From an uncultured Eubacteriales bacterium (GTDB taxonomy: Bacteria; Bacillota; Clostridia; Oscillospirales; Acutalibacteraceae), in assembly GCA_900315285.1 (NCBI GenBank), contig OMYO01000022.1:1-46067 (forward strand): a DNA stretch of 46,067 nucleotides, in the 5' to 3' direction. Made by a program: the position numbers and the translations under genes. Under the pieces are notes generated by a model that was not told the DNA's origin, did no database searches, and saw only the letters and a list, made by a program, of their open reading frames with translations. Below, in pieces: positions 1 to 7,698 of this stretch (the first letter of the stretch is position 1; each line of letters begins with the position of its first letter).

Positions 1-104
1 AATACATAAGCGAATTGCGGAGGCCAAGAGGATACCGACCGTGGCATCCTCATCCGACGAATCTACGCGCAGATAGGCCTTCGCATCTTCAGTTGAAATA
101 AAAA
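1..104. other. Unassigned left edge, probably tail of an upstream gene
   Basis: Short open frames run in from the left edge and stop at 74-76 and 99-101. None is recognisable. The terminator that follows suggests a plus-strand gene ends here, but the frame cannot be decided. Confidence 0.3.
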
Positions 105-140
105 CGAAATCCTGTCAATTCAACAGGATTTCGCTCTTTT
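105..140 (+). terminator. Intrinsic terminator
   Basis: An 11-bp perfect stem (CGAAATCCTGT, 105-115, with its complement at 123-133) closes a 7-nt loop and is followed by CTCTTTT. It would end whatever transcript enters from the left edge. Confidence 0.75.
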
Positions 141-261
141 CCAGCTTAGAAGAACAGCCAGTAGAGAAGAAGCATCGTAAACAACGCCTTTCCTTTCCGA
201 GTGCTGATCAGTGCCCTATTTCTTTTTCCTGCGCGCCGGATAACACTATCTTAAATTACCC

Positions 262-296
262 CCGGCAAAAGGTAGAATTATATTCCGGCAAAAGGT
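262..296 (+). repeat. 12-bp direct repeat upstream of the SMR exporter
   Basis: CCGGCAAAAGGT occurs at 262-273 and again, identical, at 285-296, 23 bp apart (about two helical turns). It lies in the leader region of the gene at 383 and could be a regulator binding site. It does not resemble a guanidine riboswitch aptamer. Role inferred only. Confidence 0.5.
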
Positions 297-382
297 CAAG
301 CCCCCCGCCAATATTTTTCTTGAAAACTCTGCTCCAGTGCCGCAAACTATAGTCAGTTGTTAAGAATTACAGGAGGAATATC

Positions 383-697
383 ATGAACTGGATTGTCCTT
401 ATCCTCTCCGGCGTCTGCGAATCAGCCTGGGCGACCGCACTGGGCTACATTGATGGTATCCACAAGCCCATTCCCATCATTGTCTTTGTCGCCGGCATGC
501 TCCTCAGCATGCTGGGCCTCAGCTATGCCATGAAGACCATTCCCACCGGCACAGCCTATGCGGTCTGGACCGGAATTGGAGCTGCCCTCACGGTTGTCAT
601 TGGCATGTTTTTAAAGACGGAGCCTATCTCCGTGGCGAGAATCCTGCTTCTTATCGGTCTTGTGGGGTGCGTCATCGGACTAAAAGTGGTCTCCTGA
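383..697 (+). CDS. gdx: SMR-family exporter, guanidinium (Gdx/SugE) type
   Basis: This 104-residue protein has four predicted membrane helices and the size of the small multidrug resistance family. The essential Glu13 sits in helix 1 (SGVCESAWA), and the stretch AMKTIPTGTAYAVWTGIGA is characteristic of the SugE/Gdx branch, whose studied members export guanidinium in exchange for protons as antiparallel dimers in the cytoplasmic membrane. The start is set by AGGAGGAATATC directly before the ATG. No guanidine riboswitch is visible upstream, only the 12-bp direct repeat at 262-296. The branch assignment is good; the substrate is inferred from the family. Confidence 0.88.
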   Translation: MNWIVLILSGVCESAWATALGYIDGIHKPIPIIVFVAGMLLSMLGLSYAMKTIPTGTAYAVWTGIGAALTVVIGMFLKTEPISVARILLLIGLVGCVIGLKVVS

Positions 698-738
698 GCA
701 GCGCCGCCCCAATCCATTGGGCACAGCAGTGCCAATTA

Positions 739-747
739 TGGTATTAT
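739..747 (+). promoter_or_regulatory. Extended -10 promoter for trpS
   Basis: TGG followed by TATTAT (742-747) forms an extended -10 element 33 bp upstream of the trpS start. No good -35 hexamer lies at the usual spacing. No T-box leader fits in the 83 bp between gdx and trpS. Confidence 0.45.
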
Positions 748-780
748 TAATAGGTAACGAATTTCTGAAGGAGTACGAAA

Positions 781-1893
781 ATGAGTGAACCGAACCAGAA
801 AATCATCCTGACGGCTGACCGTCCCACCGGCCGGCTGCATCTCGGCCATTATGTGGGTTCTCTGAAGCGCCGCGTTGAGCTGCAGAACTCCGGCGAGTTC
901 GACCAGATCAATATCATGATCGCCGACGACCAGGCCCTGACCGACAACGCCGACAATCCCGGAAAAATCCGTGACAATATCATCAACGTCGTCCTCGACT
1001 ATCTCTCCGTCGGCATTGACCCGACGAAGTCCAATATCTGCGTCCAGTCGACGCTCCCGGCCCTGCATGCCCTGACGTTTTATTACATGAACCTGGTCAC
1101 CACGGCGCGTCTTGCCCGAAACCCCACCGTCAAGGCGGAAATCCAGCTGCGCGGCTTTGAGGACGAGGGTCTTCCGGTGGGCTTCTTCGCCTACCCGGTC
1201 TCCCAGACCGCAGATATTACCGCATTCGACGCCACTGTCGTCCCTGTCGGTGAGGACCAGCTCCCCATGATTGAGCAGGCAAGGGAAATCGTTGAGCGCT
1301 TCAACCGCATCTACGGCGAGACCCTCGTGCTCCCCACCGCTCTCATTCCGGAGAACGACGCCCAGCGCCGCCTTCCGGGCGTGGATGGAAAAGCGAAAAT
1401 GAGTAAATCGCTCGGCAACTGCATCTACCTGTCCGACTCTGCCAAGACCATCAAGAATCAGATCAACCGCAAAATGTTCACCGACCCGCAGCACCTGCGC
1501 ATTGAGGATCCGGGCCATCTGGAGGGCAACGTCGTCTTCACCTATCTCGACGCCTTCTGCACCGACGAGCACTTTGCCGAGTTCCTTCCCGAGTACAAGA
1601 ACCTGGACGAGCTCAAAGATCATTACACCCGTGGCGGTCTCGGTGACGGCACCTGCAAGAAGTTCCTCTACAACGTCCTGAACAGCACGCTGGAACCCAT
1701 CCGCCAGGAGCGTGAGAAATGGGCCAACGACATAGACTCTGTCTATGACATCCTGAAGGCCGGCAACGAGAAGGCCAGAGAAATCACCGGCAACACTCTC
1801 GCCCGTGTCCAGAAGTCCATGCGCATTGACTACTTTGCGGACCGCAGCATTGTCAAAGAGTGGGAAACTCTTCTGAAGAACGCGGAAAAATGA
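781..1893 (+). CDS. trpS: Tryptophanyl-tRNA synthetase
   Basis: A class Ic aminoacyl-tRNA synthetase of 370 residues that charges tRNA-Trp with tryptophan using ATP. Signature motifs are visible: PTGRLHLGHYVGS near residues 15-27 (HIGH-type) and AKMSKSLGN near residue 206 (KMSKS). Length is somewhat above the compact 330-residue bacterial form, mainly through an extended C-terminal part. AAGGAG lies 9 nt upstream of the ATG. The stop codon overlaps the start of the secreted protein at 1890 (ATGA), so the two are probably cotranscribed although their functions look unrelated. Confidence 0.97.
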   Translation: MSEPNQKIILTADRPTGRLHLGHYVGSLKRRVELQNSGEFDQINIMIADDQALTDNADNPGKIRDNIINVVLDYLSVGIDPTKSNICVQSTLPALHALTFYYMNLVTTARLARNPTVKAEIQLRGFEDEGLPVGFFAYPVSQTADITAFDATVVPVGEDQLPMIEQAREIVERFNRIYGETLVLPTALIPENDAQRRLPGVDGKAKMSKSLGNCIYLSDSAKTIKNQINRKMFTDPQHLRIEDPGHLEGNVVFTYLDAFCTDEHFAEFLPEYKNLDELKDHYTRGGLGDGTCKKFLYNVLNSTLEPIRQEREKWANDIDSVYDILKAGNEKAREITGNTLARVQKSMRIDYFADRSIVKEWETLLKNAEK

Positions 1894-2726
1894 GGAAATT
1901 TTTAGCCACAGTACTTGCGCTAATATTTGTGGCCTCCATGGCCTTTGCCGTCCCGGCGTCTGCAGCAGGGACAGCAAGTGAATCGCGCATTGTCAAGACG
2001 GACAAAGGGAATGTTGTTTTTAAGAACGGCCTTCCAGACTTGCAATACACCGGGTTCGCAACAGACAGCGACGGGAGCATCTGTTACCTGGAAAATGGAG
2101 AATATTCCAAAAAGAGCGGACTGACGGAATCCTCCGGGGAAATGTACCTGCTGAAAGGCGGAAAAGTACGAACCGACTATACCGGACTCTTCGGAAATAA
2201 AACCGGTGTCTATTTCCTCCAAAACGGTGAGGCACAGCTGTCTGCCGGAGAACATAAAATTGGCGGAGTCACCTACTCGTTTAATGATCAGGGTGTCTGC
2301 ACCACAAAGGTCATTGTCAGCGCCAAGAAAGTTTTGGACTCGGTCGGCTGGAAGCTGAAAAATGCCTTCCAGTGGAGCGCATCCAAAATCAAATATGACC
2401 GGTACGTTGTGCCGGTTGATGGTTCCTGGTCCGTTGATCGGTATGCCAACTATGGTTTTGACCACAAAGTGGGAAATTGCTATGTAATGTCCTGCACATT
2501 CTATGAAATGGCAAGAATCCTGGGGTATGACTGCCACGTTATGAAGGGCAAAGTCCCCTATGCCTCCGGCGGTTACGGGCCCCATTCCTGGAACGAGGTT
2601 ATCCAAGGCGGGAAGACTTATGTCTGCGACGCGAACTATCAGTACGAGAAGAAAAAGAATGGATTCATGTTCCACTATAAGGATAAGGGGACGTGGGTCT
2701 ATTCGGATATTAAGCGTGTGAATTAA
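1890..2726 (+). CDS. Secreted transglutaminase-like protein with cell-surface repeats
   Basis: A 278-residue exported protein. Residues 1-25 form a Sec signal peptide (MRKFLATVLALIF, cleavage after VPASA). Residues 40-130 contain repeats of about 30 residues with the pattern YTGxxxxxxGxxYLxxGE, resembling WG/choline-binding-type surface repeats. The C-terminal third is a transglutaminase-like fold with a plausible Cys-His-Asp triad: Cys197 (VGNCYVMSC), His232 (GPHSWNEV) and Asp247 (YVCDANYQ). Such domains in bacteria are cysteine proteases or amide-acting enzymes on the surface; the substrate is unknown. The start overlaps the trpS stop. A longer in-frame start at 1860 would place hydrophilic residues before the signal peptide and was rejected. 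Confidence 0.8.
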   Translation: MRKFLATVLALIFVASMAFAVPASAAGTASESRIVKTDKGNVVFKNGLPDLQYTGFATDSDGSICYLENGEYSKKSGLTESSGEMYLLKGGKVRTDYTGLFGNKTGVYFLQNGEAQLSAGEHKIGGVTYSFNDQGVCTTKVIVSAKKVLDSVGWKLKNAFQWSASKIKYDRYVVPVDGSWSVDRYANYGFDHKVGNCYVMSCTFYEMARILGYDCHVMKGKVPYASGGYGPHSWNEVIQGGKTYVCDANYQYEKKKNGFMFHYKDKGTWVYSDIKRVN

Positions 2727-2730
2727 TGAA

Positions 2731-2759
2731 GGCTGCACCGGCGGGTGCAGTCTTTTTTT
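2731..2759 (+). terminator. Intrinsic terminator
   Basis: A 9-bp stem (GGCTGCACC with GGTGCAGTC) is followed by seven T. It ends the trpS/secreted-protein transcript and lies immediately before repeat array A. Confidence 0.85.
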
Positions 2760-2766
2760 GTGGGCG

Positions 2767-3062
2767 TTTACCTACGGGTTCTTCCAAGCTCGCTAGGAGT
2801 AGGTAGAAAATCTGCTCGACTAAGGGGATTTTACCTACTATCCTGTTGATTTATTGAAGGTGTAGGTATGTTGCTTATGGGTAGCCGGGGCGATTTACCT
2901 ACTTCATCACAATAATCACCTGTGGTGTAGGTAAATAGTCCACTGGCAGTCGCGAGAAGTTACCTACATCGCCCAGAAAATTCGAACCGTGTAGGTAAGT
3001 TGTTCTATAGCAACCCGATTTTTCTACCTACAACAGAATCAAATTGAGCAAAACGTAGGTAA
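2767..3062. repeat. Array A: five alternating inverted TACCTAC units, about 64-bp period
   Basis: Left arms TACCTAC start at 2769, 2832, 2896, 2961 and 3025. Right arms GTAGGTA (exact) start at 2799, 2862, 2927, 2991 and 3055. The gap between arms is 23 nt in four units and 24 in the third; linkers are of similar length, so the 7-bp word recurs about every 32 bp in alternating orientation. Arms often extend to TTTACCTAC/GTAGGTAAA. Loops and linkers are otherwise unrelated. The array begins 8 bp after a terminator and ends before the promoter at 3116, so it seems to lie outside transcription units. It is related to array C. Confidence 0.95.
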
Positions 3063-3115
3063 CCGTCCTTATCCTCGAACAATTTGTTCAGAAACCGACA
3101 TTTTCTACAGCCTAT

Positions 3116-3144
3116 TTGCTTTCCCCCGGGAATACAGGTATATT
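3116..3144 (+). promoter_or_regulatory. Sigma-A promoter for the flavodoxin/FmdE operon
   Basis: TTGCTT (3116-3121) and TATATT (3139-3144) are separated by exactly 17 bp, 45 bp upstream of the gene at 3190. Confidence 0.65.
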
Positions 3145-3189
3145 GGAATTAGAACGACAGTTCAATTTATCCCTAAGGGAGGATTTACC

Positions 3190-3690
3190 ATGAAGGTCGG
3201 AATTATCTATTACAGCGAGACCGGCACAACAGAAAAATGTGCCAAATGGGTCGCTGAGGGCGCAAAGAAGGGTGGCGCCGACGAGGTCCGTCTCTTCAAT
3301 TTGAAGGACGACGACAACCCGGATAAGGAATATCTCGAGAGCTGCAGCGCTCTTATCTTTGGCACGCCAACCTATGTGGCCAACATGTGTTGGCAGTTGA
3401 AAAAGTGGTTTGACACCCGCCTGAACGTCAATCTCGCTGGCAAACTCGGCGGCGCATTTGCCACAGAGAACAGCCCGTTTGGCGGCGGCGGAGAGCAGGC
3501 AGTCATGACGATGATCACCCATATGCTGGTCAAGGGCATGATGGTATACTCCAGCGGTATGTCCTATGGTCGCCCGTATATCATCCATATGGGTCCCACC
3601 ATTGTGCGTGACATAGCCGATGAGAGACAGGAACTCTGTGAGGTTTTCGGAGAGCGAATCGCCGCACAGGCAGAGAAAATTGGGGTGTGA
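3190..3690 (+). CDS. Flavodoxin-like protein
   Basis: A 166-residue flavodoxin-fold protein. The N-terminus MKVGIIYYSETGTTEKCAKW carries the FMN phosphate-binding loop (SETGTTE, residues 9-15), GTPTYVANM near residue 57 matches the second flavin loop, and a Gly-rich GGGGEQ stretch near residue 98 matches the third. It probably carries electrons or reduces quinones in the cytoplasm. It is followed after 3 bp by the FmdE-like gene, so the two form an operon. GGGAGG lies 7 nt before the start. The exact substrate cannot be told. Confidence 0.85.
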   Translation: MKVGIIYYSETGTTEKCAKWVAEGAKKGGADEVRLFNLKDDDNPDKEYLESCSALIFGTPTYVANMCWQLKKWFDTRLNVNLAGKLGGAFATENSPFGGGGEQAVMTMITHMLVKGMMVYSSGMSYGRPYIIHMGPTIVRDIADERQELCEVFGERIAAQAEKIGV

Positions 3691-3693
3691 ACT

Positions 3694-4224
3694 ATGGACG
3701 AGAAAACCTTATGGAAAAAATGTGCTGAATTCCACGGCCACGTCTGCGGAGGACTTGCCATTGGATTCAAGGCAGCTCTCTACGCCACTGACCTCCTGGG
3801 CCTGAATTTTTCGGGCGATGAAGAGGTCGTCTGTGTCACCGAGACCGACGCCTGCGGCGTCGACGCCATCCAGGTCATCCTCGGAACTAGCGTCGGAAAA
3901 GGAAATCTCCTGTTCCACATGACTGGCAAGCAGGCCTTTTCCTTCTACAACCGGACAACTGGCAAGTCGGTCCGCCTCGTCCTGAAGGCCTGGCCAGAAG
4001 GTGTCCCGCGAGAGAAGATGCTGGACTGGTTCATGAATCAGGACCCGAAAGATCTGTTCGATGTCAAAGAAGTCCGCATCCAGCTGCCGGAGCATGCCCG
4101 CATCTTCGAGAACTACACTTGCGAGCAGTGCGGCGAGGCCACCGGTTCAAACTGGATCCGGATTCGGAACGGAAAGAAACTCTGCCTGGACTGCTTCCAG
4201 GAGTATGACCGGTTCCACGTATAA
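3694..4224 (+). CDS. FmdE-family protein with C-terminal zinc ribbon
   Basis: A 176-residue protein opening with the FmdE signature FHGHVCGGLAIGF (residues 13-25), in which His and Cys are the probable metal ligands, followed by TDACGVDAIQ. The C-terminus has two CxxC pairs (CEQCG and CLDC, about residues 144-169), the FmdE-associated zinc ribbon. The family was named from the formylmethanofuran dehydrogenase operons of methanogens; in bacteria its role, perhaps molybdenum or metal handling, is unproven. It is cotranscribed with the flavodoxin, which suggests a small redox/metal pair. Confidence 0.85.
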   Translation: MDEKTLWKKCAEFHGHVCGGLAIGFKAALYATDLLGLNFSGDEEVVCVTETDACGVDAIQVILGTSVGKGNLLFHMTGKQAFSFYNRTTGKSVRLVLKAWPEGVPREKMLDWFMNQDPKDLFDVKEVRIQLPEHARIFENYTCEQCGEATGSNWIRIRNGKKLCLDCFQEYDRFHV

Positions 4225-4229
4225 TTTAA

Positions 4230-4262
4230 GGGCTGCACCGAAACGGTACAGCCCTATCTTTC
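4230..4262 (+). terminator. Intrinsic terminator
   Basis: GGGCTGCACCG (4230-4240) pairs with CGGTACAGCCC (4244-4254) across AAA and is followed by TATCTTTCT. It separates the convergent genes ending at 4224 and 4270. Confidence 0.7.
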
Positions 4263-4269
4263 TGCCTAT

Positions 4270-5370
4270 TTACGCATTCAAATACTTATTAAAGAACTCC
4301 GTCAGCTTGTCAAACGGAATGGCATTCTTCCCGCCGCCGTCATACAGGTCCGTATGGCTGGCCCCCGGGATGGTCAGGAACTCCTTGTTCTCCGGGCAGG
4401 GATTTCCCTTCATCATATTATTGTAAGCATCTTTGCCCATGTAGTAGGAATGGGCCTTCTCGCCATGCATGATGAGGACAGCAGAGCGGATCTCGTTGCT
4501 GTACTGCAGGATGGGCTGATTCATGAACGACATGCAGCCGGTCACATTCCACCCCTCATTGGAGTTCAGCGAACGGGGGTGATACCCGCGCGGCGTCTTA
4601 TAATAGTCATAATAGTCTTTGACGAAGTACGGTGCGTCCTCCGGCAGCGGGTCCACGACGCCGCCAGCCCGGTCATAGGTGCCATTTTTATAGTCCTTCG
4701 TCCGCTGGGCATTGAGGGCTTTCTTTTTCTCGTAGCGCTGTTCCTCACTGTCCTCCTGATCGAAGTATCCGTTGGCGCTGATTCGGCTCATGTCATACAT
4801 GGTGGAGACGACGGTCGCCTTGACGCGGGTGTCCAGCGCCGCGGTGTTCAGCGCCAGTCCGCCCCATCCGCAGATGCCGATAATGCCAATTTTGTCCGGA
4901 TCCACCTTCGGGTTTGTGGAGAGGAAGTCTACGGCTGCCATAAAATCCTCGGTATTGATATCGGGCGATGCAGTGTATCTCGGCTCTCCCCCACTCTCTC
5001 CGGTATACGACGGGTCAAACGCAATGGTGAGGAACCCGCGCTCTGCCATAGTCTGGGCATACAGACCCGAGCACTGCTCCTTTACGGCGCCAAACGGGCC
5101 GGAGACCGCAATGGCTGGCACTTTGCCGCTCGCCTTTTTCGGTGTGTACATGTCTGCTGCCAGCGTAATTCCATACCGGTTGCGGAATGTAACTTTTCTA
5201 TGGTTTACCTTGTCGCTCTTTGGAAATGTCTTATCCCATTTCTGTGTCATCTTCAAAACCTCGTTTCGGTATTTCTTTCTGTCATTCCGGGCCGCAGCGG
5301 TACTCAGCGTCACAACTGTCAACACAAGACAGAGGGCGCAACTGAGAATTGCCATCCATTTCTTCTGCAT
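4270..5370 (-). CDS. Exported alpha/beta hydrolase (dienelactone-hydrolase-like, Cys nucleophile)
   Basis: A 366-residue alpha/beta hydrolase with an N-terminal hydrophobic segment (residues 5-26) that should anchor or export it. The nucleophile elbow reads GICGWGG with Cys167 where most family members have Ser, as in dienelactone hydrolases. The oxyanion region SGPFGAVKEQ and the catalytic His in GASHTDLYD near the C-terminus are present. The start at 5370 is preferred over 5388 because GGTAAGGAGGAGC lies just before the second ATG. It is divergent from the DUF488 gene with a palindrome between them. Substrate unknown; ester or lactone hydrolysis is the family expectation. Confidence 0.8.
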   Translation of the reverse strand: MQKKWMAILSCALCLVLTVVTLSTAAARNDRKKYRNEVLKMTQKWDKTFPKSDKVNHRKVTFRNRYGITLAADMYTPKKASGKVPAIAVSGPFGAVKEQCSGLYAQTMAERGFLTIAFDPSYTGESGGEPRYTASPDINTEDFMAAVDFLSTNPKVDPDKIGIIGICGWGGLALNTAALDTRVKATVVSTMYDMSRISANGYFDQEDSEEQRYEKKKALNAQRTKDYKNGTYDRAGGVVDPLPEDAPYFVKDYYDYYKTPRGYHPRSLNSNEGWNVTGCMSFMNQPILQYSNEIRSAVLIMHGEKAHSYYMGKDAYNNMMKGNPCPENKEFLTIPGASHTDLYDGGGKNAIPFDKLTEFFNKYLNA

Positions 5371-5407
5371 CCTGCTCCTCCTTACCATTTTATATTTTCA
5401 TCATAAG

Positions 5408-5438
5408 TTGACAAACATGAAATAGCAAATTGCTATTT
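5408..5438 (+). promoter_or_regulatory. Promoter with overlapping palindromic operator
   Basis: TTGACA (5408-5413) is 17 bp from TGCTAT (5431-5436). A perfect palindrome, AAATAGCAA-A-TTGCTATTT (5420-5438), covers the spacer and -10, which suggests repression. It lies in the divergent region between the hydrolase and DUF488 genes; the regulator is not identified. Confidence 0.6.
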
Positions 5439-5539
5439 GTAATATCATGTTATTCTATTTTCGAATGGCTTTGGCGATTTGCTTTTTCTTCTATAGAAAC
5501 CTATCATCGAAGTACAGAAAGAAAGGGGACGTTATATAC

Positions 5540-5899
5540 ATGGCAAATTCACTGAAAATCAAACGAATCTATGAGGAACCCGCCCCGGACGACGGCACCC
5601 GCATTCTCGTGGATCGGCTCTGGCCTCGGGGCGTGAAGAAGGAGCGTGCCGCCCTGGACGGCTGGTGGAAGGTCGTTGCGCCCAGCCCAGAACTCCGGAA
5701 ATGGTTTGCCCACGATCCAGAAAAATTTGAGGAATTTCGAGTCCTCTACACCGCCGAGCTGGATGAGAATCCAGAAGCCGCGAAATACCGCGAAAAGATC
5801 AACAGCATGCTGAAAGGCGGCAATGTAACTCTGTTATACGGCGCAAAAGACCCGGAGCATAACCACGCTATTGTCCTCGCAGAGTGGCTCATGCATTGA
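5540..5899 (+). CDS. DUF488 (YeaO-like) protein
   Basis: A 119-residue protein of the DUF488/YeaO family. Family hallmarks are RILVDRLWPRGVKKE (about residues 22-36), the WF-HDPEKF stretch and the C-terminal NVTLLYGAKDPEHNHA. It has no signal peptide and is cytosolic; the molecular function of the family is not established. The start at 5540 was chosen because conservation begins at KIKRIYEEP; an upstream in-frame extension to 5447 reads through promoter sequence. A promoter for the next gene follows directly. Confidence 0.85.
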   Translation: MANSLKIKRIYEEPAPDDGTRILVDRLWPRGVKKERAALDGWWKVVAPSPELRKWFAHDPEKFEEFRVLYTAELDENPEAAKYREKINSMLKGGNVTLLYGAKDPEHNHAIVLAEWLMH

Positions 5900-5903
5900 G
5901 AAC

Positions 5904-5932
5904 TTGCATCGCCCACCGAATTGCGCTATACT
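5904..5932 (+). promoter_or_regulatory. Promoter with a dispersed-motif copy at its -35 end
   Basis: TTGCAT (5904-5909) is 17 bp from TATACT (5927-5932), 35 bp before the gene at 5968. CATCGCCC, the reverse of GGGCGATG, overlaps the -35 and the start of the spacer. Confidence 0.6.
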
Positions 5933-5967
5933 AGTTTTCGACATATGACGGAAATGGAGATGAGGAG

Positions 5968-6732
5968 ATGCCGCGACCCCCGCGCTGCCGGCGCATCTGC
6001 GAAGAGCCCGCCTTCGGCACATTCGGCCCGGAGCAGGGCACGGACCGGGAACCAGTCATCCTGCAGGTGGACGAATACGAAACCATTCGGCTCGTGGACT
6101 TGGAGGGCGCCACCCATGAGGAGTGCGCCAGGATCATGGACATCTCCCGCACCACGGTGACGGAAATCTATGAGTCCGCAAGGCACAAAATTGCCGACGC
6201 CCTGGTGAACGGCCGGGAACTGCGCATTGCCGGGGGAAATTACCGGCTCTGTGACGGCTCCGCCATCCCCTACTGTCAGAGAATGTGTGAAAAGGGCTGC
6301 TGCGCCATTGTGCAGAGCACGAAAATCAAGCGAGGAGACAATGTTATGAGAATTGCAGTTACCTATGACAACGGAAACATCTTTCAGCACTTCGGAAAGA
6401 CCCAGGCATTCAAAGTCTACGAGGTCGAGGACGGCAAAGTTGTCCGCTCCGGCATCCTGGACACCAACGGACAGGGCCACGGCGCACTGGCCGGCCTGCT
6501 TATGCAGAATGGAATAGACACACTGATCTGCGGCGGTATTGGCGGCGGCGCCCAGAACGCACTGCGCAGCTGTGGAATCCAACTCCTCGGTGGAGTCTCT
6601 GGAAATGCCGACGCCGCTGTTGAGCAGTTCCTGGCCAACTCCCTGCAGTATGACCCGAATGTACACTGTGACCATCACGACCACGAGGGCGGCAACTGCC
6701 ATGGCCACGACGAGGGCGGCTGCTGCCACTAA
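5968..6732 (+). CDS. DUF134 - NifX/NifB-type fusion with His-rich tail
   Basis: A 254-residue two-domain protein. Residues 1-100 match the DUF134 family (PRPPRCRRI at the start and a helix-turn-helix-like ECARIMDISRTTVTEIYE), thought to be DNA-binding. Residues 126-230 match the dinitrogenase iron-molybdenum cofactor family (MRIAVTYDNGNIFQHFGKT, then ICGGIGGGAQNAL), which binds metal clusters in NifX/NafY relatives. The last 25 residues are rich in His and Cys (HCDHHDHEGG, GGCCH) and probably bind metal. ATG128 could be an internal start, with a GAGGAGACA before it. Inference: a metal- or cluster-sensing regulator. No nitrogenase genes are nearby. Confidence 0.85.
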   Translation: MPRPPRCRRICEEPAFGTFGPEQGTDREPVILQVDEYETIRLVDLEGATHEECARIMDISRTTVTEIYESARHKIADALVNGRELRIAGGNYRLCDGSAIPYCQRMCEKGCCAIVQSTKIKRGDNVMRIAVTYDNGNIFQHFGKTQAFKVYEVEDGKVVRSGILDTNGQGHGALAGLLMQNGIDTLICGGIGGGAQNALRSCGIQLLGGVSGNADAAVEQFLANSLQYDPNVHCDHHDHEGGNCHGHDEGGCCH

Positions 6733-6761
6733 TAGTCCATAAAGCTTTTTTACAGCAGGAG

Positions 6762-6801
6762 AAGACGTGCAAAGGGTTTTCACCCGGCGCACGTCTTTTC
6801 T
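6762..6801 (+). terminator. Intrinsic terminator
   Basis: AAGACGTGC (6762-6770) pairs with GCACGTCTT (6789-6797), with an inner GGG/CCC pairing, and is followed by TTTCTTG. Confidence 0.7.
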
Positions 6802-6815
6802 TGTATTTCCCGCCA

Positions 6816-6844
6816 TTTCCACCAGGTAACATCAATGGTATAAT
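6816..6844 (+). promoter_or_regulatory. Extended -10 promoter for the ArsC-like operon
   Basis: A consensus TATAAT (6839-6844) preceded by TGG forms an extended -10. The -35 (TTTCCA, 6816-6821) is weak but at 17-bp spacing. It would drive genes from 6875 to 9075. Confidence 0.6.
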
Positions 6845-6874
6845 TTTGTATTATCGGTAAAAGGAGAGATTCCC

Positions 6875-7216
6875 GTGAATATCCAGATCTTCGGCACGAA
6901 GAAATCCTCCGACACGAGGAAGGCCGAGCGCTTTTTCAAGGAGCGACGCATCAAATTTCAATCCGTCGACATGAAGATGAAAGGCCTGAGCAAAGGCGAA
7001 TTTCGAAGTGTCAAACAGGCCGTGGGCGGCATTGATTCCATGCTGGATGAGAACTGCAAAGACCAGGACACTCTGGCCCTCATCAAATATCTCCGCCCGG
7101 AGGATCAGGAGGAAAAAATCCTAGAGAACCAGCAAGTCCTGAAACTTCCTATCGTCCGCAACGGCCGCCAGGCCACAGTGGGCTACCAGCCCGAGGTCTG
7201 GAAGACATGGGAGTAA
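6875..7216 (+). CDS. ArsC/Spx-family thioredoxin-fold protein lacking the usual Cys
   Basis: A 113-residue member of the ArsC/Spx/YffB group (GTKKSSDTRKAERFFKERR at the N-terminus, LKLPIVRNG near residue 93). In relatives the redox Cys sits where this protein has Ser11 (GTKKSSD), so classical arsenate-reductase chemistry is unlikely. The start is GTG, with AAAGGAGAG 8 nt upstream. The stop overlaps the Nudix gene by 10 bp, and the symporter follows, so all three are one operon. Function unknown. Confidence 0.8.
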   Translation: MNIQIFGTKKSSDTRKAERFFKERRIKFQSVDMKMKGLSKGEFRSVKQAVGGIDSMLDENCKDQDTLALIKYLRPEDQEEKILENQQVLKLPIVRNGRQATVGYQPEVWKTWE

Positions 7217-7695
7217 AAAGGCCGCGCCCTGCAGCAGTGCTTATCCCGCTCCTCCCAAATGGCAACAGCTACGACGTGCTGTTTGAGGTGCGAAGCGCCG
7301 GCATTGCTCAGCCCGGGGACATCTGCTTTCCGGGTGGCACCATGGAGCCGGGCGAAACTCCGGAAGTTGCCGCTGTCCGGGAGACCACCGAAGAACTCCT
7401 CGTCTCCCGGGAACAAATTCGCGTGCTGCGTACCATGAACACCCGGCCCGGCCCAAAGGGCCGCCCGGTCACTGGAGTTCTCGGCATTCTGGATAATTAC
7501 AAGGGCAGTTTTTCCAAGGCAGAGGTGGACCATGTGTTTACACTACCGCTTGGGAAATTGATGGCTGAATCGCCCGTGAGCCGTACCATGCCGCCCCGTA
7601 CCTTCTACTACTACCCCACCCCCTCTGAGGGCGCCATCTGGGGAATTACTGCAAACCTGCTGCACGACTTTCTGCAGCTTCTGAAAGAGGAATAG
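7207..7695 (+). CDS. Nudix hydrolase, probable CoA pyrophosphatase type
   Basis: A 162-residue Nudix protein. The Nudix box GGTMEPGETPEVAAVRE followed by TTEELLV (about residues 43-66) has the catalytic Glu residues of the GX5EX7REUXEEXGU motif. The N-terminal KRPRPAAVLIPLL and the overall length resemble the CoA-diphosphatase branch that cleaves CoA and its thioesters. It overlaps the upstream ArsC-like gene and is separated from the symporter by 3 bp. The exact nucleotide substrate is inferred and could differ. Confidence 0.85.
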   Translation: MGVKRPRPAAVLIPLLPNGNSYDVLFEVRSAGIAQPGDICFPGGTMEPGETPEVAAVRETTEELLVSREQIRVLRTMNTRPGPKGRPVTGVLGILDNYKGSFSKAEVDHVFTLPLGKLMAESPVSRTMPPRTFYYYPTPSEGAIWGITANLLHDFLQLLKEE

Positions 7696-7698
7696 CCA

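Noticed and set aside
140..382. Guanidine riboswitch before the Gdx-type exporter
   Set aside because: Expected because of the gene, but no ykkC, mini-ykkC (ACGR loops) or guanidine-III consensus could be found.
698..780. T-box leader for trpS
   Set aside because: Only 83 bp are available and no T-box sequence is present.
736..1977. Long antisense frame over trpS
   Set aside because: Shadow of trpS codon bias; no homology, ribosome site or promoter. The same applies to long antisense frames over 7543-9003, 10921-12171, 19275-20909 and 36886-38193.
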